Shown here piece by piece: positions 26,781 to 34,227 of a stretch of 64,000 nucleotides of DNA. Position numbers and translations under genes: made by a program. Source of the stretch: Methanolobus tindarius DSM 2278. Its GTDB lineage: Archaea; Halobacteriota; Methanosarcinia; Methanosarcinales; Methanosarcinaceae. How positions within the stretch are numbered: position 1 is the stretch's first letter; the number at the start of each line of letters is the position of its first letter. The notes under the pieces were generated by a model that had not been told where the DNA came from, did no database searches, and saw only the letters and a list, made by a program, of their open reading frames with translations. The stretch is from assembly GCF_000504205.1 (NCBI RefSeq), contig NZ_AZAJ01000001.1:1276879-1340878 (forward strand). The letters run 5' to 3'.

Positions 26781-27089
26781 TCAAACAGCTTCAACTTCAT
26801 TCAGTATGCACTTCCCGATATTCGGCTTTAGTGCATTTTTCATTACAAGATCGACCTTAATTCCAAGGCAATCTGAAAGATAGTTCTCAAGATGAACAAA
26901 CCTGAAAATTGTTGGGGTTTTGCTAAACTCCACCAGCACATCAAGGTCACTTTGCGGAGTGTGCTCTCCACGTACATAGGAACCGAAAAGTCCTATGTAA
27001 CTTACATTATAGTTTTCCTCAAGCTCCGGCAGCATTTCATGGAGCTTTTTCCTGTAAGTTTCAATATCCTTTTTGGCTGGCATTTTCAT
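26781..27089 (-). CDS. minimal nucleotidyltransferase (MNT), no HEPN partner
   Basis: The 102-residue protein has the nucleotidyltransferase motif IGLFGSYVRGEHTPQSDLD, with the metal-binding acidic residues, and a later VDLVM aspartate. Such MNT proteins usually pair with a HEPN toxin in MntA/HepT modules, where the MNT protein AMPylates and silences the HEPN RNase. Here both flanks are occupied by unrelated genes and no HEPN frame is present, so it is an orphan that may act on a distant toxin or be a relic. Confidence 0.8.
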   Translation of the reverse strand: MKMPAKKDIETYRKKLHEMLPELEENYNVSYIGLFGSYVRGEHTPQSDLDVLVEFSKTPTIFRFVHLENYLSDCLGIKVDLVMKNALKPNIGKCILNEVEAV

Positions 27090-27187
27090 CTCGAAAAGTG
27101 TTTTTCAGTTATATGTTATTTTTAAGATGTATAAGTTCTCTGTTAATTTCAATACAGTTTTATTTATTGAAACTGTTTATTAATTAA

Positions 27188-28567
27188 ATGGAACCAAAAA
27201 GGATTAAAGATAATTTTGAAGGACCTTCATGGTCAAATAGAATCTTTTTCTATTTCTGCCTCTTTAGTTCCATTCTTATCATTTTAATGATTATATTATG
27301 CTTTTTTGCTGTGCTAAATATTGATTTAGCTCTGTTTGGCACTTCACAATACACTGCTGAAGAACTACACAATATAGGATTTTACGACAACGAACGCTAT
27401 CTCCTCAGCGCCCTCGTCCAGAGTTTAGCAGCCACCATCGCTTTAGTTATCACACTCAGCCTTGTAGCCGTACAGCTCGCAGCCCAATCCTATTCCGCAA
27501 GGGTCATTGATGTCTACAAACGGAACCCCGATATGTGGATTCTTCTCTGCATCTACATAATTACAATATTCTACGGACTCGGATTAACTAAAATCATTGG
27601 ACTTGATATTTTAGGAAACTACATGGAGGGCGCCATTTTGGTGGCTTACTTCATGGGGTTCTTTGCTTTTGTTTGTCTAGTACCGTATATGTTGAAGACT
27701 CTGGATTTGCTGAAGCCTTCTACTGTGATTACATTGCTGACGAAGGAGATTACAAAAGAGAAAGTTCTAGAACATATTCAAAATGATGACGATATCGATG
27801 AAACTGATCCAGTTCAGCCAATAATAGATATTATAAATGGTGCTCTTGAGAGAAATGACTATGAAACAGTACGTAATGGCTTGAAGGGAATATCAGGGTC
27901 TTTAATCAACATATCTGATAAAAATAATTTAAACGGTGATGATGGAACAAAAATTGTGGACCATGTAGCATCACATATAGGTAGATTTGGGATGCACGCA
28001 ATCGATAGACAAAACGAAAATGCAACATTTTCCACCATAATAAGTTTAGAACAGGTTGGAAAGGAAGCAGCAGAAAAGAATCCAAGTGCTTCAAGAAGAA
28101 GCGTAGACATGCTTGGATTTATAGGAACTAAAGCAACGGAAAAAAGATTTGAAGTTGCATCTGAAAGAGCTGCAAAAGCACTTGGAAATGTTGAAACTAG
28201 AATGATAGTTAAAAACGAAGAATCATGGGCGGTATCTTTTTTAAGAGAAATGGGAGTTGAAGCAGCAAAACAAAATATTGATAATGTTTCATGGGAAACT
28301 GTGATTTCTCTTAAAAAAATAGGTCTTGAAGCAATACAACAAAATGCAAAAGGGATGGTAAACACTATACTAGATGCTATTTTTGACATTGGAAAGGAAG
28401 CAATTGAAAATCAGTTATTTATCACACCACCCACATCAAAAACAGCACTCGAGAGTTTAGCAGAAAAAGCAAATAAACAAGAGCTTTATGACATCGAGAA
28501 ATATGCCTTGAACAAAGCGAATAATCTAGAAAATGAATTACTAGATATAAATAAAGGGTATTGTTAA
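27188..28567 (+). CDS. DUF2254-like membrane protein with helical-repeat C-terminus
   Basis: The 459-residue protein has an N-terminal membrane region with helices near residues 20-42, 75-95, 117-135 and 145-165. It includes the DUF2254-like stretch SLVAVQLAAQSYSARVI. A long soluble helical domain follows, with repeated units of about 40 residues containing GKEAAEKNP, GVEAAKQNID or GLEAIQQNAKG, in the manner of HEAT-type repeats. No enzyme motif is seen. The last third is more AT-rich than the first. Function unknown. Confidence 0.7.
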   Translation: MEPKRIKDNFEGPSWSNRIFFYFCLFSSILIILMIILCFFAVLNIDLALFGTSQYTAEELHNIGFYDNERYLLSALVQSLAATIALVITLSLVAVQLAAQSYSARVIDVYKRNPDMWILLCIYIITIFYGLGLTKIIGLDILGNYMEGAILVAYFMGFFAFVCLVPYMLKTLDLLKPSTVITLLTKEITKEKVLEHIQNDDDIDETDPVQPIIDIINGALERNDYETVRNGLKGISGSLINISDKNNLNGDDGTKIVDHVASHIGRFGMHAIDRQNENATFSTIISLEQVGKEAAEKNPSASRRSVDMLGFIGTKATEKRFEVASERAAKALGNVETRMIVKNEESWAVSFLREMGVEAAKQNIDNVSWETVISLKKIGLEAIQQNAKGMVNTILDAIFDIGKEAIENQLFITPPTSKTALESLAEKANKQELYDIEKYALNKANNLENELLDINKGYC

Positions 28568-28799
28568 TTAAACGGAATTGAACCCTTGTTACTTATTATC
28601 ATAAAAAGAAGAACAGAGTGCTTCAGTATTTCAAAACCATTTTTATAGCACTTGATATTTTCACTATCAACAAACACCTGCCCTGCCAAACCCATTTGTC
28701 TTCATAAAAAACTCAAGCTTTTTTTTTAGTCAGTTCTAATTTATTCCACGCTTTTTCAGATTTCTAATCAACACTACATCAAAATCAGCACCATTAAAC

Positions 28800-28855
28800 T
28801 ATTTAGTTTAGTAAACCAAATAATAATGCATTTATTTGGTCTACCAGACCAAATA
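28800..28855 (+). promoter_or_regulatory. paired 23-bp operator palindromes upstream of the DUF4143 ATPase
   Basis: Two palindromes share the same design: 10-bp arms around a 3-nt centre. The one at 28833-28855 is perfect (arm TATTTGGTCT); the one at 28800-28822 has one arm mismatch (TATTTAGTTT with AAACCAAATA). Their starts are 33 bp apart, about three helical turns, so two dimers would bind the same face. The second directly abuts the TATA box, over the BRE position, where a bound factor would compete with TFB/TBP. Confidence 0.6.
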
Positions 28856-28857
28856 GA

Positions 28858-28863
28858 TATAAA
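28858..28863 (+). promoter_or_regulatory. TATA box of the DUF4143 ATPase gene
   Basis: TATAAA is centred 26 bp before the ATG at 28886. No Shine-Dalgarno sequence lies between, so the mRNA is predicted to be leaderless. Confidence 0.55.
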
Positions 28864-28885
28864 CAAAGAACCCCCAGTATAAAAC

Positions 28886-30142
28886 ATGGACAAAGAGAAA
28901 CTAAAAATCCTGCTGAAAGAGCAGAACGACCACATCAAAGAAGTTGAAGGTCTGGTTAAAAGGGAACTACTGGATGAAATAAAGGGCAGGGATTCAGATC
29001 TTATCACAATAGTTGCAGGGCTTCGCAGAGTTGGGAAATCAACTCTCATGAACGAGATAAGGAAAGATCATCTTAATGAAAGCTATTTTGTGAACTTTGA
29101 TGACGAGAGGCTCTTTGATTTTACAATAGAGGACTTTCAGACCATGCAGGAACTGCTCATCGAGCTGTATGGTGAAAGGAACGTCTACTTTTTTGATGAG
29201 ATACAGAACATACAAGGATGGGAGAGGTTTGTCAGAAGGCTTCATGACAATGGAAAAAAGGTGTATGTCACCGGTTCAAATGCAAGCATGTTGAGCCGGG
29301 AGATGGGGACACACCTAACAGGCAGACATCTCAGTTATTCATTGTATCCGTATTCTTTCAGGGAATTCCTCCGTTTTAAAAAATACGAGCTGCCAATCCC
29401 TGAAGTGCTTACTACTGTGGAGAAAAGCACACTTAAACGACACTTCAATGAGTATATCGAAGCCGGAGGAATACCGGAATTCGTGAAGAACCGGGATGAG
29501 CTCTATGTCAAAACAGTTTATGAGAACATAATCTACAGGGACATAATAGCACGATACAACCTAAAAGACGAAAAGGCACTCAAAACAACAGTCTACTTTG
29601 CAGCATCCAATATCGCAAAGGAGATAAGTTACAATAATGTCAGAAAACTGACAGGACTTTCCAGTGCAACTACAATCAAAGAATATTTTGAGTACCTTGA
29701 GAACAGTTACCTCGCATATCTTTTACCTAGATTTTCCACATCCCTCAAAACGCAGGTTTATTCCAACAAAAAAGTGTACTTCATAGACACAGCCATCGCT
29801 AAAATACTGGGTTTCAGAACATCAGAGGACTATGGAAGAATACTTGAGAACATGGTGTTCATGGAACTGAAAAGAAGGAACCTTGAAATCTATTACCACA
29901 GGGAAAATAAAGAATGTGATTTTGTCATCCGGAACGGTTACAATATAGCAGAAGCAATCCAGGTTACACAGAGCCTTGAAAATCCAGATACAAGAAAAAG
30001 GGAGATTGAAGGGTTATTTGAAGCGCTGGAAACTTACAACCTTAGTGAAGGTCTAATTCTAACGGATGACACGGAAGATAAAATTGAAATTGATGAGAAG
30101 AAAATTACTGTAAAGCCTATCTGGAAATGGATGCTTGAATGA
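28886..30142 (+). CDS. AAA ATPase with DUF4143 C-terminal domain
   Basis: The 418-residue ATPase has Walker A GLRRVGKSTL (about residues 47-56), Walker B VYFFDEIQNI, and the arginine-containing HLTGRHLSYSLYPYSFREF. A C-terminal DUF4143 winged-helix/nuclease-like region (ENMVFMELKRRN, ECDFVIRNG) follows. This family is common and often multicopy in methanogens; its cellular role is unsettled, with proposals including defence-like or toxin-like functions. The C-terminal ECDFV-containing stretch resembles a PD-(D/E)XK core. It sits alone behind the tandem palindromes, so expression is probably tightly controlled. Confidence 0.87.
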   Translation: MDKEKLKILLKEQNDHIKEVEGLVKRELLDEIKGRDSDLITIVAGLRRVGKSTLMNEIRKDHLNESYFVNFDDERLFDFTIEDFQTMQELLIELYGERNVYFFDEIQNIQGWERFVRRLHDNGKKVYVTGSNASMLSREMGTHLTGRHLSYSLYPYSFREFLRFKKYELPIPEVLTTVEKSTLKRHFNEYIEAGGIPEFVKNRDELYVKTVYENIIYRDIIARYNLKDEKALKTTVYFAASNIAKEISYNNVRKLTGLSSATTIKEYFEYLENSYLAYLLPRFSTSLKTQVYSNKKVYFIDTAIAKILGFRTSEDYGRILENMVFMELKRRNLEIYYHRENKECDFVIRNGYNIAEAIQVTQSLENPDTRKREIEGLFEALETYNLSEGLILTDDTEDKIEIDEKKITVKPIWKWMLE

Positions 30143-30165
30143 AACTGTTTCCAAAAAACTTTTCT

Positions 30166-30861
30166 TCATTCCCCATCATCCACAAACATTTGCGCCACAA
30201 GACCCAGATGATCCTCGTGGAAAGGGTCAAGCTCCTTTCTTTCCAGCACCTCAAACTCAATGTCAAAGCCGCTTTCAAGTTTGCGGACTTCTTCCTTGAA
30301 TATCTTTTTCGGGCTGGCTACTGTGTCGATGCTCCTTGACTTGATGGAAAGCATCAGGTGGCCGTGTTCTTCTAAGAAGTATTTTGAATTGATGGCTGCG
30401 ATCTCAGCCTGGTTGGGCTGGGCAACATCCTGAAAAATGACATCCACTTTTTCCACTATGTGAGCATAGGATTGGGGTTTGTTGGCATCTGCAAGAATTG
30501 GAATAATGTTCGGACGCTGGTCACATAGCTGAATAAGGTCACGCATGGTTCGTGGGGAGAATTCTACTGCGTAGACAAGTCCGTCTGTTAGTATGTCGGA
30601 AACGTGACTTACTGTTGTCCCTGAAGCTGCACCGAGATAGAGAACTGTAGAATCAGCTTCAATAGGAATATCGAAATTCTTGAGCAACATGGCTCCGAGC
30701 TTGCTCCTGCTTGGGTCCCACTGACGGAATTCTGTGTCGTCTTCTGTGATGAGGCGCTCACCGTAGACACTCATGCCTGGAATCATATTCTTTGTTGCAA
30801 GCATCTTCCTGTCATCGATATCCAGTTCATAGATTCCGCTGGATAATTCTCTTACCGGCAT
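30166..30861 (-). CDS. flpA: fibrillarin-like rRNA/tRNA 2'-O-methyltransferase
   Basis: The catalytic subunit of the archaeal C/D box sRNP transfers methyl from SAM to ribose 2'-OH at guide-selected sites. The SAM fold is clear: YLGAASGTTVSHVSDIL, VYAVEFSPRTMRDL and DVIFQDVAQPNQAEI, with the later AINSKYFLEEHGHLMLSIKSRS. At 231 residues it has the normal archaeal length. Its ATG overlaps the nop5 stop (TGATG) and its ribosome-binding site AGGAGGT lies in the nop5 3' end, so the two are coupled and form one complex with L7Ae. Confidence 0.95.
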   Translation of the reverse strand: MPVRELSSGIYELDIDDRKMLATKNMIPGMSVYGERLITEDDTEFRQWDPSRSKLGAMLLKNFDIPIEADSTVLYLGAASGTTVSHVSDILTDGLVYAVEFSPRTMRDLIQLCDQRPNIIPILADANKPQSYAHIVEKVDVIFQDVAQPNQAEIAAINSKYFLEEHGHLMLSIKSRSIDTVASPKKIFKEEVRKLESGFDIEFEVLERKELDPFHEDHLGLVAQMFVDDGE

Positions 30862-31934
30862 CAGTTATTACCTCCTGACTTTTTGTTCTTCTTTCGCCCT
30901 CTGCTCCTGCGTTTACCACCTTTAACTTGTGGTTTTGCTTCCGGCTTCCTCTCAGGAGGATTCGGGTTAGTCTGCCTTATGTGCTCCAGTTTCTTATCAA
31001 GAGCTTCCTTGATAGTTGAGTCAAGCTCACCTGAATAAAAGTCAGTCCTTGCAGCAAGGCTTATTTTAGCTGCAAGTGCCCTTGCAAGTTTTCCTCTCTG
31101 CCACCAGGGCGCATTCTTAATAACAGGATTGTTAAAGATAATTCCGTGTTTTGGAGAAGGTGCCCGGGAACGAAGATGCTTGAAAAGCGCCCTGTTCGCA
31201 CCAATCACCTGAACCGTGCTGGATGGGAAAGCTGCCAGTTTCTCAAGGCTTCCTGCCATACTCATTAAGCGGGCACCAAGTGAAGCACCTGCAATCTCGC
31301 AAAGGTTCGGTGCCACTGAACCCATGCTCGTATTAATATAATTCTCAATATACCTGCGTGTATCATACAGGCTGCAGATGTTATTTGCAAAAGTCCTCAG
31401 AAGCTCCTCATCTGCAAACAGGAGTTCAGCACCCATTGATTGTGATGCCTTCTCTGACATTTCATGGTCCTCAGGAACATTTATCCTTGAACCGTAAGTG
31501 GAAACAAAGTTTGCAAGCTCCTCACCTGTCATTTCAAGTTCCGGGAAATACCTTCCGTACCACTCAAACAGGCGCTCGCTCAACTCATTTACATTCTTAT
31601 CTATATCATCCAGCGCTTCAACTGCCTGGATAATTCTTGAATCATCAGTGTCAGTTTGAGAAATCTGGCTCTTTGCGGCCCTTATACAAACCTCACGAAG
31701 AAGAATATCATAATCCTCATCAAGTTCAACAAAGCCACATTCCAGTGCAGCATCTCTTAAATCTGCCCTCTGTAACGGGACAGACTGTGGATTGTCCTTT
31801 GAACTTTCCTGCAACTGTACAACAATTTCTGCCAGCTTTTCAGGGTCCTTATCAAAAAGGTCGCAGTCCTCAATCTCACCATCTGCATCAAGTTTGAGTT
31901 TGCCGAACCATACATTGAATTCCGTAGCTACCAG
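30861..31934 (-). CDS. nop5: Nop5 (Nop56/58) core protein of C/D box sRNPs, CUG start proposed
   Basis: Nop5 scaffolds the methylation-guide complex, binding fibrillarin through its N-terminus and L7Ae-bound RNA through the Nop domain. The Nop domain is visible around IAGASLGARLMSMAGSLEKLAAFPSS and QVIGANRALFKHLR, and the tail is Lys/Arg-rich (GGKRRSRGRKKNKKS). The first normal initiation codon (TTG, 31814) would delete 40 residues. The upstream frame encodes EFNVWFGKLKLDADGEIED, a proper Nop5 N-terminus. Its only plausible start is CTG at 31934, 6 nt after AGGAGGG and just after the stop of the preceding gene. Confidence 0.92.
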   Translation of the reverse strand: MVATEFNVWFGKLKLDADGEIEDCDLFDKDPEKLAEIVVQLQESSKDNPQSVPLQRADLRDAALECGFVELDEDYDILLREVCIRAAKSQISQTDTDDSRIIQAVEALDDIDKNVNELSERLFEWYGRYFPELEMTGEELANFVSTYGSRINVPEDHEMSEKASQSMGAELLFADEELLRTFANNICSLYDTRRYIENYINTSMGSVAPNLCEIAGASLGARLMSMAGSLEKLAAFPSSTVQVIGANRALFKHLRSRAPSPKHGIIFNNPVIKNAPWWQRGKLARALAAKISLAARTDFYSGELDSTIKEALDKKLEHIRQTNPNPPERKPEAKPQVKGGKRRSRGRKKNKKSGGNN

Positions 31935-31935
31935 T

Positions 31936-32895
31936 TCAAACCCTCCTTATCTCTGCGCCACTGTTGTTCGCTCTGGTTACCAGAACCTTGCCACCTATTG
32001 TCCTGTCAAGAAGTTCCTGCACATCTTCCTGCAGGTATGCAGCATCTTCAGGATTTTCAACAATCCCATAAACAGCAGGTCCGAATGAGCTCATACCTGC
32101 ACCGTAGGCACCATTGTCCTGCATAAGTGTCATAACCTCTTTCACAACCTGATGCTGTAAAGCTACTTCGCGTTGTTTAAAACCAAGACCCTGTATATGG
32201 TTTATGCAATAACCAAATGCTTCAATATCCTGCTCCATTATTGCAGGCATCATTTTCATAAGAATAATGTGGGAGAGTTCCTGAACCTCACTAAGAGGAA
32301 TCGGACACTCTTTCTGGAAGATATTAACCTCTTTGGCAGCGTACGCTCCTGTGGTATCAGGAAGTGCAAGCACTATGCTCCAGTCAGGAAAATCATGTCT
32401 GAAAAGCACTGGAGCCGGGTCTGCCCTGCTTGCAGAAGATGGAGAAAATGAACCTTTGTCACTGAACCTGTGCCCACCATCAACTATGAAACCGCCCATT
32501 TCAAATGATGCGACACCAATGCCGGAAGTCCCACCGCGTCCTACAGCAATTGCAAGTTCCCTTACGCTTTTGCCGAGACCATATATCTCATTTACAGCTG
32601 CAGCAGCGGAAAGTGCTGCCTGGGTGCCGGAGCCAAAACCAACGTGTGCCAGCATATCCTCCTCTATTTTAAGGCTGATACCCTCGCCTTCAGGAATTAC
32701 CTGTTTTACGGCACCTATAATCCTTTCAGCAAGAAAAGAATCACCCACCACTTCAATAGTATCTGATTTCTCCGCAGATATAATAACATGTGGAGATTCT
32801 ATCGAAATTCCTGCACCTCCATCCACTCTTCCAAGTTGCGCATTAAGATCAATAAGAGTCAGATGAAGTCTTGATGGGGACTTAATAGTAATCAT
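31936..32895 (-). CDS. mptG: beta-ribofuranosylaminobenzene 5'-phosphate synthase
   Basis: This GHMP-kinase-fold enzyme condenses 4-hydroxybenzoate (or 4-aminobenzoate) with PRPP in the first committed step of methanopterin synthesis. The N-terminal SPSRLHLTLIDLN, the glycine-rich HVGFGSGTQAALS and GRGGTSGIGVASFEMGGFIVDGGH are diagnostic. The ATG at 32895 begins the conserved MITIKSPSRLH. A TTTAATAG element at 32920-32927 is centred about 28 bp upstream, so the message may be leaderless. The gene is followed immediately by nop5 and flpA, giving an unusual cofactor-synthesis/RNA-modification operon. Confidence 0.92.
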   Translation of the reverse strand: MITIKSPSRLHLTLIDLNAQLGRVDGGAGISIESPHVIISAEKSDTIEVVGDSFLAERIIGAVKQVIPEGEGISLKIEEDMLAHVGFGSGTQAALSAAAAVNEIYGLGKSVRELAIAVGRGGTSGIGVASFEMGGFIVDGGHRFSDKGSFSPSSASRADPAPVLFRHDFPDWSIVLALPDTTGAYAAKEVNIFQKECPIPLSEVQELSHIILMKMMPAIMEQDIEAFGYCINHIQGLGFKQREVALQHQVVKEVMTLMQDNGAYGAGMSSFGPAVYGIVENPEDAAYLQEDVQELLDRTIGGKVLVTRANNSGAEIRRV

Positions 32896-32922
32896 GTCAT
32901 GGATTATCAGTGACACATACTA

Positions 32923-33630
32923 TTAAAGATTAACACTTGATTTTCTGTAATATTTTTTAATAAAAAAGCTCCATGAAAACCTCAGCACACTCATATTAAG
33001 TATAAACTTCAAAATTACAGGAATAAAGCGATATAATCTAATACGGAGTTTCCCCGACATATCAAATTCAATCCTGCTGTCCACAAAGTCCGGTACAAGA
33101 TTTATTTTCAGGTTCTCAAAATGACATTCAAGATAAGATACCAATGCATGAGAGTAACCACATGCAACGCCAGTATATGAAGGATCAGGGAATCCATAAA
33201 ATGCATTTACTCTGGCATCAGGAATTTTTATAGCAAATATTATTCCCTTGAGAAGCCTGAAAACCGGGACTCTCAGTTGTCTGGAAGTCTGTATCATCTC
33301 GGAATAGGTCATATCCAATGACCTTTTCTTTTTTCCTTTCACTTTTTTCTCGCGATCAGATTTCTGAAAATGATCTTTTATCTTTTCTGTGACATACTTT
33401 TCCGCATCCTTGAATTCTTCCGGAAAATCATCATCTGAATGCTCATCATTAATTTTATCATCCTGCTCGGGACTTACCTGTCTGGAAAATAATAACCAGT
33501 GAACAATAACAGTATGTTCAACTGAAACGCCTGAACCTTTCACATCAAAAACAACATCTATTGCGGCAAGCAGAACTAAGAGAATTAAAAATGCAATAAG
33601 AAGCAGTATCAACGCTAAAATTGATAGCAT
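32923..33630 (-). CDS. DUF2953 membrane protein (YtfI-like)
   Basis: The 235-residue protein has one N-terminal helix (ILALILLLIAFLILLVLL) and a beta-rich region (VVFDVKGSGVSVEHT). An acidic then basic linker and the DUF2953 core (FYGFPDPSYTGVACGYSHAL, RIEFDMSGKLRIRLYRFIPVI) follow. In Firmicutes DUF2953 proteins (YtfI) are encoded next to GerW/YtfJ; the same adjacency occurs here with the GerW-like gene 40 bp upstream on the same strand. That supports a functional pair, but its job in a non-sporulating archaeon is unknown. Confidence 0.82.
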   Translation of the reverse strand: MLSILALILLLIAFLILLVLLAAIDVVFDVKGSGVSVEHTVIVHWLLFSRQVSPEQDDKINDEHSDDDFPEEFKDAEKYVTEKIKDHFQKSDREKKVKGKKKRSLDMTYSEMIQTSRQLRVPVFRLLKGIIFAIKIPDARVNAFYGFPDPSYTGVACGYSHALVSYLECHFENLKINLVPDFVDSRIEFDMSGKLRIRLYRFIPVILKFILNMSVLRFSWSFFIKKYYRKSSVNL

Positions 33631-33669
33631 ATCTGCTCCTGTGTATGCCTATCAGCAAAAAAGAAAGAA

Positions 33670-34080
33670 TCAGTCATCGGAAGGCTCTACTGAACCCTCA
33701 CAAGGTTCGCCGCCTTCACAACTTTCATCTTTCTTTGACTTCTTCATTGACTTAACTTTCTCAATAAGCCCCGGAACGGATTCAAGTATCTTTCCAAAAT
33801 CTGTCTGTCCAGACAGGGTCATGAGTTTTGTGCCTTCCGCAGAAATTACGATGAATGCAACAGGCTCAATCTTCGCACCGGCACCTCCGCCGCCGCCAAA
33901 GCCTTCTTCCTCACCCATTTTCTTGCCTTCGCCACCGCCGGTTCCAAATCCAAATGAAACTTTGGTGACAGGAATAATGGTTGTCTCACCTACGACCATA
34001 GCTTCCCCAACTACAGTCTTTGTACTCACAAGTCTTTCAAGTTCGCCGGATACTTCTTTCATCAGATCTTCTAATGCCAT
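33670..34080 (-). CDS. GerW/YtfJ-family protein
   Basis: The 136-residue soluble protein shows the GerW pattern: VVGEAMVVGETTIIPVTKVSFGFG in segments, a Gly-rich loop (GGGGGAGAKIEPVAF) and the strand FIVISAEGTKLMTL. In Bacillus, GerW is needed for spore germination, but the family is broad and also found in non-spore-formers. It is the first gene of a minus-strand run that continues with the DUF2953 gene. The Cys-containing acidic tail (ESCEGGEPCEG) is variable. Confidence 0.88.
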   Translation of the reverse strand: MALEDLMKEVSGELERLVSTKTVVGEAMVVGETTIIPVTKVSFGFGTGGGEGKKMGEEEGFGGGGGAGAKIEPVAFIVISAEGTKLMTLSGQTDFGKILESVPGLIEKVKSMKKSKKDESCEGGEPCEGSVEPSDD

Positions 34081-34227
34081 ATTTTAACCCCTTTAAGAAT
34101 AATGGAATCTTATTGCTAATATTATTTCCTACTGGAAAAAGTGTCTTTAAAATATATAGAAGTAGTCCCCATAAAATATGGAGAAACTATATACTGGAAA
34201 TCCAGCAATTTTCAAAAAATGCAACGT

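Larger units (their letters stand above)
28568..28885. other. 318-bp intergenic region with terminator T-tract and operators
   Basis: No ORF is supported. After the DUF2254-like gene there is a small hairpin (TTGATA/TATCAA, 28652-28657 with 28665-28670) and a nine-T run near 28723-28732 that could end transcription. The final 90 bp carry two palindromes and a promoter listed separately. Confidence 0.5.
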
